64,000 nucleotides of DNA, from NCBI GenBank assembly GCA_008711135.1, contig VUAW01000003.1, positions 186,001-250,000 of the forward strand, read 5' to 3'. This document shows, in pieces, positions 57,250-64,000 of the stretch. The first letter of the stretch is position 1, and every line of letters begins with the position of its first letter. Made by a program: the position numbers and the translations under genes. Origin of the DNA: Rhodobacteraceae bacterium LNNU 3342. GTDB taxonomy: Bacteria > Pseudomonadota > Alphaproteobacteria > Rhodobacterales > Rhodobacteraceae. Under the pieces are notes generated by a model. The model made no database searches. It had not been told where the DNA came from and was given only the letters and a program-made list of their open reading frames with translations.

Positions 57250-58689
57250 ATGCTTTGGTCTCTGGTAAAAATCGTTCTCTTTGTCGCGGTCATCGCCGGG
57301 CTCAGCTATGGCGCGGCCTACCTGACGGAATCGGAGGGTGGGCTTCGGGTGGCAGTAGCCAACATCGAGTTCACGCTGGGGCCGCTGCAGGCCGTTATCA
57401 TCGTGTTGCTGCTGATGCTGGCGCTGTGGTTGATCCTCAAGATCGTCGGGTTGCTGGTGGCTGTGCTGCGGTTCCTCAACGGCGACCAGACGGCGCTGTC
57501 GCGCTATTTCGACCGCACCCGGCAGCGCAAGGGGATGCAGGCGCTGGCCGACAGCATGATCGCGCTGGCCGCGGGCGAAGGCCGGGCCGCGCTGCGCAAG
57601 GCGGAGAAGGCTGAACGCTATCTGGACCGGCCCCAGCTGACCAAGCTTGTCACCGCGCAGGCGGCTGACATGGTGGGGGACACGCGGCGGGCCGAAGATG
57701 CCTACAAGGCGCTTTTGAACGACGACCGGACCCGTTTCGTAGCCGTCCGCGGCATCATGAAGCAGCGTCTGGCCGAAGGCGACACCGCCACGGCGATGAA
57801 GCTTGCCAAGAAGGCTTTTGCGCTGAAACCCAAGCATCAGGAAACGCAGGATCTGCTGCTGAAGCTTCAGGCCGACCAGCACGACTGGAAAGGCGCCCGC
57901 GAAACGCTGAGCGCCAAGGTCAAGGCCGGCACCCTGCCCCGCGACGTCTATCGCCGCCGCGATGCCGTCCTTGCGCTGCAGGAAGCGCGGGAGGTCTTTG
58001 CCGAAGGCAACAGCATCGAGGCGCGCGAGGCGGCGATCACCGCCAACAAGCTGTCGCCCGACCTGATTCCCGCCGCGACCATGACCGCCCGCAGCTATAT
58101 CGCCGAAGGCAACACCAAGTACGCCGCCCGCGTCCTGAAAAAGGCATGGGAGGCCCGCCCGCATCCCGATCTTGCCGCCGCTTTCGCCGAAATCGCCCCC
58201 GATGAAACGCCGCAGCAACGGCTGCGCCGATTCTCGGCGCTGACCTCGCTGCGTCCGGATCACGAGGAGACGCGCCTGCTGAAGGCCGAGCTCAACATCG
58301 CGGCCGAGGATTTCCCCGCCGCGCGCCGTGCCCTTGGCAACCTGCCGGAAACCCATCCCACCGCACGCGTCCTGACGATCATGGCTGCGATCGAGCGTGG
58401 CGAAGGCGCGGACGAGGCCGTGGTGCGCGGCTGGCTTGCCAAGGCTCTCACCGCCCCGCGCGGCCCGCAGTGGACCTGTGACAGCTGCCACAACATTCAC
58501 AGCCAGTGGGTCCCGATCTGTGACAATTGCGGCGGGTTCGACACGCTCAGCTGGTCCGAACCGCCCGAAGGCAGCGGCCCAAGCCCCACCCAGACCGAGA
58601 TGTTGCCCCTGATCGTCGGCGCCCCCGCCACCCAGGCCGAGGCTGACGCCGAGGTGATCGACGTCGAAGTGAAAAAAGAGGAAAAATAG
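57250..58689 (+). CDS. hemY: HemY-N-domain TPR protein with C-terminal zinc-ribbon-like tail
   Basis: 479 residues. Two N-terminal membrane helices (about residues 3-25 and 43-66) form the HemY-N domain, followed by TPR-like helices (DNDRTRF region, MKLAKKAFALKPKHQETQDL). Near the C-terminus are two Cys pairs, WTCDSCHNIHSQW and VPICDNCGGFDTL, which look like a rubredoxin-type zinc site of the sort found in LapB/YciM. This HemY is not the firmicute oxidase of the same name. Roles in tetrapyrrole or envelope homeostasis are proposed for the family; the Cys tail would fit a LapB-like adaptor. Confidence 0.85.
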   Translation: MLWSLVKIVLFVAVIAGLSYGAAYLTESEGGLRVAVANIEFTLGPLQAVIIVLLLMLALWLILKIVGLLVAVLRFLNGDQTALSRYFDRTRQRKGMQALADSMIALAAGEGRAALRKAEKAERYLDRPQLTKLVTAQAADMVGDTRRAEDAYKALLNDDRTRFVAVRGIMKQRLAEGDTATAMKLAKKAFALKPKHQETQDLLLKLQADQHDWKGARETLSAKVKAGTLPRDVYRRRDAVLALQEAREVFAEGNSIEAREAAITANKLSPDLIPAATMTARSYIAEGNTKYAARVLKKAWEARPHPDLAAAFAEIAPDETPQQRLRRFSALTSLRPDHEETRLLKAELNIAAEDFPAARRALGNLPETHPTARVLTIMAAIERGEGADEAVVRGWLAKALTAPRGPQWTCDSCHNIHSQWVPICDNCGGFDTLSWSEPPEGSGPSPTQTEMLPLIVGAPATQAEADAEVIDVEVKKEEK

Positions 58690-58748
58690 GACTACACACC
58701 ACCGCGTGATGGTGCTATCAGGCCCGGCACCGGACCAACGGTACCGGT

Positions 58749-58824
58749 GCCGCTGTAGCTCAGCTGGTAGAGCACGTCATTCGTAATGATGGGGTCGGGG
58801 GTTCGAGTCCCTTCAGCGGCACCA
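58749..58824 (+). tRNA. tRNA-Thr (anticodon CGT)
   Basis: 76 bases with encoded CCA. Acceptor GCCGCTG pairs with CAGCGGC, D-stem GCTC/GAGC, anticodon stem CGTCA/TGATG with loop TTCGTAA (anticodon CGT, reads ACG), and the T-loop TTCGAGT. Two G-T pairs are in the T-stem. An 8-bp inverted repeat, GGCACCGG (58726-58733) and CCGGTGCC (58744-58751), overlaps the first three bases of the tRNA. Confidence 0.95.
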
Positions 58825-59125
58825 CTGAATTCCAGAACATTCAGTACGTCTTTATGGCAGGTATCCCGGATTGGGTTCTGCCGTGGACGCTTCCATCCAT
58901 TCGCAGCGGGCCTTTCTGCTGCCAGAACTGCTTACTGGGGACGCCGGGAATCACAGGTGAGGTATTCCAGAGGCCCGACGGCTAAACGAAACCTAAAATT
59001 TTATAGATTATAAGGTCTTAAGGATACCACTCAAGGGTAAACAAATCATTATCACAACCCAAAGTAGCGTGCTACGCTCACCTCACGGTGGGCTTTTGTG
59101 TCCCTCCGCGTGTATGGGGGTTTGA
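58825..59125. other. Non-coding spacer after tRNA-Thr, AT-rich in its second half
   Basis: About 300 bases without a gene I can support. Bases 58985-59060 are clearly AT-rich for this genome (AAAATTTTATAGATTATAAGG and ATCATTATC). They are the likely promoter region of the repeat protein at 59126. No direct repeat of the tRNA 3' end, which would mark an integration event, was seen. Confidence 0.6.
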
Positions 59126-60169
59126 ATGGTTAAGTTTTTTGGCAGGCTTGGCTTGGCCGATGTGGTGCGTGGCACTGACCGCGTGCGGAACGATGTTTAC
59201 GGTGATGCCCTCACCATGAACGAAGGGTATGAGTTCGGTGGAAACGATACCCTTTCAGGAAGAAACCGCGCCGAAAACAATCTGTACGGCGATGCCGAAG
59301 AGATGTGGGACGGCTTTGGCGGCAACGACCTTCTGACCGGGGCCAACTGGGCCAAGAACTGGCTCTACGGCGATGCCGGCGTCATGTTCGGCTATCAGGG
59401 CGGCAATGACAGCCTGATCGGCGGCAACAACAGCGAGAATCACCTGTTCGGCGATGCCGGAAGCATGCCTTATGGTGACGGTGGCGATGACTTCCTGAAA
59501 GGCGGCAACCGGAGCACGAACATGCTTTACGGTGACGCGCAGTCGATGGGGGCAGAATCGAGCGGCGGCAGCGATATCCTGATCGGGGGGAATCGAAGCG
59601 CCAACACGATGTATGGCGATGCCCAGTCCCTTTATTCCGCCCATGGCGGGGACGATCACCTTACCGGTGGAATGCACGGGACGAACTGGCTTTATGGCGA
59701 TGGCGAAACCATAGAGCGGTATTCCTCTGGCGGGAACGACGTGCTTGTGGCTGGCGACAAGAGCGTCAACTACATGTTCGGCGACGTAAAATACGCGGAT
59801 GACACTTCACGGTTCGGGAACGACCGGCTGGTCAGCGGGACCGGGACCGACCACATGTACGGCGACGCCATCAACAAGTCCGTCGACCATACACCCGGCG
59901 CCGATGTTTTCGTCTTCAAGAAGAACAGCGGCAACGACTTCATCTATGACTTCGATCTCGGGCTCGACAAGATCGAGGTCGCGTTGCCCAAGGTCGCCAA
60001 GCCCGCGGGCGCGTCCGGCAAGGAAGCCTATACGTTCAAGCACCTCGGCATCAGCGAGTTCGAAGACGATGCCTACGGGTCGAGCAGCGTCGTCGCCTTT
60101 AACGCCAGCAACTCGGTCACGATCTATGGCGTGACAGGCCTGACGGAAAGCGACTTCATCTTCGTCTGA
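59126..60169 (+). CDS. RTX-like repeat protein with 27-residue units, probable type I secretion substrate
   Basis: 347 residues, acidic, almost free of Cys, no N-terminal signal peptide. From residue 38 to about 256 there are roughly eight repeats of 26-29 residues of the form GGND-x-L-x-G-G-N-x-x-x-N-x-LYGDA followed by a 6-9 residue spacer; starts at residues 38, 65, 92, 119, 147 and so on. GGNDxLxGG is the RTX calcium-binding nonapeptide, but here only one and a half nonapeptides occur per unit. The C-terminal part (PGADVFVFKKNSGNDFIYDF, then LGLDKIEV) is typical of proteins exported by type I systems. No type I transporter is in the window. Confidence 0.78.
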   Translation: MVKFFGRLGLADVVRGTDRVRNDVYGDALTMNEGYEFGGNDTLSGRNRAENNLYGDAEEMWDGFGGNDLLTGANWAKNWLYGDAGVMFGYQGGNDSLIGGNNSENHLFGDAGSMPYGDGGDDFLKGGNRSTNMLYGDAQSMGAESSGGSDILIGGNRSANTMYGDAQSLYSAHGGDDHLTGGMHGTNWLYGDGETIERYSSGGNDVLVAGDKSVNYMFGDVKYADDTSRFGNDRLVSGTGTDHMYGDAINKSVDHTPGADVFVFKKNSGNDFIYDFDLGLDKIEVALPKVAKPAGASGKEAYTFKHLGISEFEDDAYGSSSVVAFNASNSVTIYGVTGLTESDFIFV

Positions 60170-60177
60170 ACAAAGCT

Positions 60178-60207
60178 CCCTGGGCCGTAGCGCACCGCGG
60201 CCCAGGG
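60178..60207 (+). terminator. Hairpin after the RTX-like gene
   Basis: CCCTGGGCCG / CGGCCCAGGG, perfect 10-bp stem with a 10-base loop, nine bases past the stop codon. No T run follows. Confidence 0.6.
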
Positions 60208-60302
60208 TGACTGCGCATCATTTGCCGGATCAGGCACAGATGGTGTCGACACCGCTGCCTGGTTGGTGTTGTCTGCCGGGTGCAGAAACAGACTGGGCAA
60301 AG

Positions 60303-60872
60303 ATGGTGCAAATAGAGCCGACGCGCATTCCGGACGTGTTGATTATCACCCCTCGCCGATTTGGCGACCAACGCGGGTTTTTTTCGGAAAGCTGGAACCG
60401 CCGGACGCTGGAAGCGGCGGGGGTTCATCTGCCCGAATTCGTGCAGGACAATCACTCGTTCTCAAGCGAGGCAGGCACCATCCGCGGGCTCCACTTCCAG
60501 GCGCCGCCCAACGCGCAGGGCAAGCTGGTCCGCTGCGGGCGGGGCCGCCTGTTCGACGTGGCGGTGGACATTCGGCGCGGAAGCCCAACCTATGGCCAAT
60601 GGGTCGGCGCGGAACTGTCGTGGCAAAACGGGCGGCAGCTCTGGATCCCGCCGGGATTTCTGCATGGCTTCATCACGCGGGAGCCGGATACCGAGATCAT
60701 CTATAAATGCACCAGCTTTTACGCGCTCGAAAGCGAGGGGGCGGTGCGGTGGAACAGCCCCAAACTCAAGATCGAGTGGGACGCGCCCGACACGCCATGC
60801 CTATCAGACAAGGACTTGGCTGCGCCGCTGTTCGGTGACTTCGAAAGCCCCTTTGTCTGGAACGGGGGCTGA
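60303..60872 (+). CDS. rfbC: dTDP-4-dehydrorhamnose 3,5-epimerase
   Basis: 189 residues from the ATG at 60303; the frame extends upstream without a better start. Cupin-fold signatures: RRFGDQRGFFSESW, VQDNHSFSSEAGTIRGLHFQ with the catalytic His, LFDVAVDIRRGSPTYGQW, and IPPGFLHGF followed by YKCTSFY with the Tyr acid. Length fits RfbC (about 185). It makes dTDP-4-keto-L-rhamnose. rfbA, rfbB and rfbD, its usual partners, are not in the window. Confidence 0.93.
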   Translation: MVQIEPTRIPDVLIITPRRFGDQRGFFSESWNRRTLEAAGVHLPEFVQDNHSFSSEAGTIRGLHFQAPPNAQGKLVRCGRGRLFDVAVDIRRGSPTYGQWVGAELSWQNGRQLWIPPGFLHGFITREPDTEIIYKCTSFYALESEGAVRWNSPKLKIEWDAPDTPCLSDKDLAAPLFGDFESPFVWNGG

Positions 60873-60910
60873 AGCACGTCCTCTCCGAGTCGGGCCGGCG
60901 CAACATATTC

Positions 60911-60925
60911 TGATGATTTTTGTCA
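60911..60925 (+). promoter_or_regulatory. Iron-Rhodo-box (TGA-N9-TCA) upstream of siderophore importer
   Basis: TGATGATTTTTGTCA, 73 bases before the binding-protein start, matches the TGA-N9-TCA Iron-Rhodo-box read by RirA-type regulators in alphaproteobacteria. TTGTCA at 60920-60925 could be the -35 element, so binding would block RNA polymerase. The motif is short and can occur by chance. Confidence 0.5.
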
Positions 60926-60997
60926 GCTTAGGGGCTGGACGCAGGAAGCGTAACTCGCTAATCCCGACTAAACTACTTTGTTCGAGAGGATCCTGCG

Positions 60998-61900
60998 ATG
61001 ACCCTGCTTTCCCGCCTTGCGGCGCCGGCGCTTGCCTTGGCTTTTGCGCTTCCCGCGGCTGCCGAGGAAGTCACGATCGAGACAGCATTTGGTCCCGTCA
61101 CCCTCCCCGGCATTCCGGAGCGGGTGGCAGTATATGACGCGGCGGCGATTGACACGCTTGTCGCGCTGGGCGTGACGCCGGTTGCAACGCCCGCGCCGCT
61201 TTATGTGGATTACCTGCAGGAAGCCGTTGCCGGCGCGACCAGCGTCGGCACCCTGTTCGAGCCTGACCTCGAAGCGCTGGCGGGCGTTGCCCCCGACCTG
61301 ATCATCGTCGGCGGCCGGTCCGCCCCGCAGGCCGAGTCAGTATCGCGCATCGCCCCCGTCATCGATATGACCATCACCGGTGACAACCTGGCCGCCGAGT
61401 CGCTGGCGCGGCTGGAAGCTTATGGCACCCTGTTTGGCCGTGAAGAGGCCGCGGCCGAACTTGCCGGCGCCTTCAACGCCAAGCTGGAAGAGGCCCGCGC
61501 CCTTGCCGCGGATCAGGGCACCGCACTTGTGGTCATGACCAACGGCCCCAAGGTCACCGCCTATGGCACTGGCAGCCGCTTTGGCTGGTTGCATGCGGAA
61601 CTGGGGCTGACCCCAGCGGTCGATGTGGCGCAGGACGTCTCTCATGGCGAGGCGATCTCGTTCGAGTTCATCCGCGAGGCAAACCCGGACTGGCTGATCG
61701 TGGTTGATCGCGTCGCCGCCACCCAAGGCGAAGGCCAGAACGCCCGCGAAACGCTGGACAACGCGCTGGTGGCCGAAACCACCGCGTGGAAGGAAGGCCA
61801 AGTCATCTATGTGAACGCGACCAACATCTACGTCGCCGGCGGCGGCTACCAGTCGATGATGGGCACGATGGACGAATTGATCACCGCGTTCTCGGAATAA
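60998..61900 (+). CDS. Siderophore ABC transporter substrate-binding protein (FatB/CeuE-like)
   Basis: 300 residues with a signal peptide (residues 1-22, cut after PAAAE). FeB-type (class III) binding fold: IPERVAVYDAAAIDTLVALGV, LEALAGVAPDLIIVGGRSA, and a long central helix, then WLHAELGLTPAVDVAQDVSHG and FIREANPDWLIVVDR. The closest-known style is the petrobactin/catecholate binders FatB, CeuE and YclQ. No lipobox is present, so it is free in the periplasm. It starts a four-gene import operon. Confidence 0.88.
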   Translation: MTLLSRLAAPALALAFALPAAAEEVTIETAFGPVTLPGIPERVAVYDAAAIDTLVALGVTPVATPAPLYVDYLQEAVAGATSVGTLFEPDLEALAGVAPDLIIVGGRSAPQAESVSRIAPVIDMTITGDNLAAESLARLEAYGTLFGREEAAAELAGAFNAKLEEARALAADQGTALVVMTNGPKVTAYGTGSRFGWLHAELGLTPAVDVAQDVSHGEAISFEFIREANPDWLIVVDRVAATQGEGQNARETLDNALVAETTAWKEGQVIYVNATNIYVAGGGYQSMMGTMDELITAFSE

Positions 61901-61948
61901 GAATCTACGGCCCCGCCCTTCCGGGGTCCTTCCAAGGTGACGCAAGCC

Positions 61949-62911
61949 ATGACCCGAGCCAGCCTCATCTATCCCGCGCTTTGTCTTGGCCTGCTGGGGC
62001 TGGGCATGATCAGCCTGTTCGTGGGCGTGGCAGACCTGAGGCCGCTGGCCGTGCTGACCGACCCCGAGGCGTTGCGACTTCTGGCCATCAGCCGCGGACC
62101 GCGTACGGCAGCGGCGATCCTGACCGGGGGCGCGATGGCGGTCGCGGGCGTGATCATGCAGCTGCTGGTGCGCAACCGTTTTGTTGAACCCGGCACCACC
62201 GGCACCGCGCAAGGGGCGGCGCTTGGCATCCTTGGGATGTCGATGCTTGCCCCCGGCGCGCCGGTTTTCGTCAAGATGATGGCGGCCAGCGGCACCGCCC
62301 TTCTGGCGATGCTGCTGTTCCTTGTCCTGATCCGCAACATCCCGGCCCGGGCGCCCTTGCTGGTGCCGCTGGTGGGGCTGGTCTACAGCGGCATCCTGGG
62401 GGCGGGCGTGACGTTTGTTGGATACCAAGCCGACCTGCTGCAATATGTCGAGATCTGGATGAACGGCGAATTCTCGGGCGTCGTTTCTGGCCGGTACGAA
62501 CTTCTGTGGCTGTCGGGCGCGGCGGCGCTGGCGGCCTATGTCGTCGCGGACCAGTTCACCATCGCGGGCCTTGGCCGCGACGCCAGCGTGAACCTGGGTC
62601 TGAACTACAAGCAGGTTGTAGCCCTGGGCCTTATGGTTGTGTCAGTAACCACGGCGCTGATTGTGGTCACGGTGGGGATGATCCCCTTTGTCGGGCTGGT
62701 TGTTCCGAACGTGGTGGCGCGGGTGATGGGAGACAACCTGCGCCAAAGCCTGCCGGTCGTGGCGGCGACAGGCGGCGGGCTGGTTCTGGCCTGCGACATC
62801 CTGGCCCGCATTATCCGCCATCCTTATGAAATTCCGGTCGGCACCGTCTTTGGCGTCGTCGGTGCCGCGATCTTCCTGTGGCTGTTGTTCAAGAGGCCCG
62901 CCCATGCCTGA
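61949..62911 (+). CDS. FecCD-family siderophore permease (first)
   Basis: 320 residues from the ATG at 61949 (AAGGTGA upstream); a GTG at 61937 is also in frame. About nine or ten membrane helices. Signatures: SRGPRTAAAILTGGAMAVAG near residue 46, RNRFVEPGTTGTAQGAALGI, and PFVGLVVPNVVARVMGDNLR, the last being the loop that contacts the ATPase. It matches the FatD/CeuB/YclN type. It overlaps the second permease by eight bases. Confidence 0.9.
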   Translation: MTRASLIYPALCLGLLGLGMISLFVGVADLRPLAVLTDPEALRLLAISRGPRTAAAILTGGAMAVAGVIMQLLVRNRFVEPGTTGTAQGAALGILGMSMLAPGAPVFVKMMAASGTALLAMLLFLVLIRNIPARAPLLVPLVGLVYSGILGAGVTFVGYQADLLQYVEIWMNGEFSGVVSGRYELLWLSGAAALAAYVVADQFTIAGLGRDASVNLGLNYKQVVALGLMVVSVTTALIVVTVGMIPFVGLVVPNVVARVMGDNLRQSLPVVAATGGGLVLACDILARIIRHPYEIPVGTVFGVVGAAIFLWLLFKRPAHA

Positions 62912-63851
62912 CAGGCGGCTGCTGCTGCTGGGGGGCGCGCTCGCGCTCGCCTGTGGGTTTTTCCTGTTTTACGGGCTTGGCAGCGGCAACCGCAGCTTCA
63001 TCCTTGGGCTGCGGGTATCACGCCTGTCCACGCTGCTGGTCGTGGCTGTAGCCATCGGTCTGGCAACGATGATGTTCCAGACGGTCAGCGCCAACCGGAT
63101 CCTGACGCCCTCGATCATGGGGTTCGACGCGCTTTACCTGCTTATGCAGACCACCTTGGTCTTTGTGCTGGGTCCGGCCGGGTTCGCCGGTCTGGCCGCG
63201 CCCATGAAGTTCGGCGCCGAAACAGTGGTGATGGTGCTGGCAGCGCTGGCGCTGTTCGGCACGCTTCTGGGTCAGGGACGCACCGACGTCCACCGGATGA
63301 TCCTTGTGGGCGTCATCTTTGGCGTGCTGTTCCGCAGCATGTCGTCGTTCTTCCAGCGGCTGATCGATCCGAATGCCTTTGCGATCGTGCAGGGCGCGTC
63401 CTTTGCCAGCTTCGGCGGGGTCAGCGGGCCGCTGCTGTGGGCGGCGGCGGCGGTGCTGGGGGTCTGCCTGCTGGTGATCTGGCGGATGGTGCCGGTGCTG
63501 GATGTGCTTGCGCTCGGGCGGACGACGGCGATCAACCTGGGCCTGCGCCACCGGATGGCGAGCCTGGGCGTCCTGACGATGGTTGCGATCCTGGTGTCGG
63601 TGTCCACCGCGCTGGTGGGGCCAGTTGCGTTCTTCGGGTTGCTGGTCAGCGCGCTGGCCCATGCGCTGATGCGGAGCCACCGCCACGCGCTGTTGCTGCC
63701 TGCTGCGGCGATGATCGCTGCGCTTGTCCTCGTGCTCGGGCAAAGCGTGTTCGAGCGGGTTCTGGGCCTTCAGTCGACGCTCAGCGTGATCGTGGAGTTC
63801 CTGGGCGGGCTGTTCTTCATCTGGCTTTTGCTGAAAGGTCGTGTGCGATGA
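62904..63851 (+). CDS. FecCD-family siderophore permease (second)
   Basis: 315 residues from the ATG at 62904. About nine membrane helices. Signatures: LRVSRLSTLLVVAVAIGLAT, MMFQTVSANRILTPSIMGFD, and VGPVAFFGLLVSALAHALMR. It corresponds to FatC/CeuC/YclO and forms the permease dimer with the upstream protein. It overlaps the ATPase gene by four bases. Confidence 0.9.
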   Translation: MPDRRLLLLGGALALACGFFLFYGLGSGNRSFILGLRVSRLSTLLVVAVAIGLATMMFQTVSANRILTPSIMGFDALYLLMQTTLVFVLGPAGFAGLAAPMKFGAETVVMVLAALALFGTLLGQGRTDVHRMILVGVIFGVLFRSMSSFFQRLIDPNAFAIVQGASFASFGGVSGPLLWAAAAVLGVCLLVIWRMVPVLDVLALGRTTAINLGLRHRMASLGVLTMVAILVSVSTALVGPVAFFGLLVSALAHALMRSHRHALLLPAAAMIAALVLVLGQSVFERVLGLQSTLSVIVEFLGGLFFIWLLLKGRVR

Positions 63852-64000
63852 TCCGGATCTCTAATCTTTGCCATTCCATCGGGGCGGCGCCCATCCTGCA
63901 TGACATCAACGTGGACCTGCCCGCCGGGGGCATCACCGCACTGGTAGGGCCAAACGGGGCAGGGAAATCCACTCTTCTGCATCTGGTCGCGCGGCTGGAG
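63848..64000 (+). CDS. Siderophore ABC transporter ATP-binding protein (partial, runs off window)
   Basis: 51 codons to the window edge: MIRISNLCHSIGAAPILHDI, then the Walker A loop GPNGAGKSTLLHL (about residues 36-48). The remaining four fifths, with the signature and Walker B, lie to the right. It is the motor of the importer and starts in the ATGA overlap with the second permease. Confidence 0.92.
   Translation, partial: MIRISNLCHSIGAAPILHDINVDLPAGGITALVGPNGAGKSTLLHLVARLE

Noticed and set aside
56317-58500. 727-codon minus-strand frame across the mitofilin and hemY genes
   Set aside because: Antisense shadow of two well-supported genes.
58786-59013. 75-codon frame beginning inside the tRNA-Thr gene
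   Set aside because: Overlaps the tRNA, no ribosome-binding site, no coding character.
59237-59890. CRISPR-like or tandem DNA repeat array
   Set aside because: The periodicity is at the protein level (27-residue units) inside an open frame; the DNA copies have diverged and there are no spacers.

Overview
This is a GC-rich stretch of an alphaproteobacterial chromosome, most likely from the order Rhodobacterales (Rhodobacter/Paracoccus-type). The pointers are the rpsT-dnaA-dnaN-recF-gyrB block next to mutM-ubiE-ubiB, the alphaproteobacterial flagellin regulators FlaF and FlbT, the RegB/SenC/RegA redox-signalling locus beside a PAS-only DivL-like protein, and the addB-addA / tsaE / amgK-murU order. 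No photosynthesis, CRISPR, phage or transposase gene is visible.

Layout. 1-5456: left part of a flagellar cluster (motA, a MotE-like gene, a DUF6468-like gene and fliL on minus; fliF, a fliH-like gene, fliN and fliP on plus). 5508-18627: a housekeeping block with gyrB, a LysE exporter, a VOC protein, recF, dnaN, dnaA, rpsT, an enoyl-CoA hydratase and mutM on minus, then ubiE-ubiB on plus and a phosphotransferase on minus. 18667-35078: the rest of the flagellar cluster: flgD-fliK; flgJ-type rod protein, a flgN-like gene, fliC, flaF, flbT and a DUF1217 gene; fliI; flgB-flgC-fliE-fliQ-flgF-flgG-flgA-flgH and a second fliL; flhB-fliR-flhA and an SltF-like lytic transglycosylase. The flagellar locus is therefore split by about 13 kb around dnaA. 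motB, fliG, fliM, flgE, flgI, flgK and flgL are not in the window.

35189-49880: a capsule-type glycosyltransferase candidate, trxA, addA/addB (double-strand break repair), murU-like and amgK-like genes (MurNAc salvage), tsaE, the DivL-like PAS protein, regB, senC, regA and an HD phosphohydrolase. 50028-58689: ahcY, a glycosyltransferase-like gene broken by one in-frame TAG, EVE and YciI proteins, gpsA, tsaD, hemD, a mitofilin-family gene and hemY, followed by tRNA-Thr(CGT). 58825-64000: an AT-rich spacer, a secreted-type protein with about eight 27-residue RTX-like repeats, an orphan rfbC, and a siderophore ABC importer (binding protein, two permeases, start of the ATPase) behind a TGA-N9-TCA iron box.

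The best regulatory signal is a perfect CtrA-type palindrome (GTTAA-N7-TTAAC) just upstream of the DivL-like gene, with weaker matches of the same N7 spacing in three flagellar intergenic regions. This fits a flagellar system run by the CckA-ChpT-CtrA pathway, with the DivL-like input protein itself possibly a CtrA target. I found no convincing wholly new multi-gene system. The most unusual items are the RTX-like repeat protein, the amber-interrupted gene, the mosaic flagellin and the split flagellar locus.
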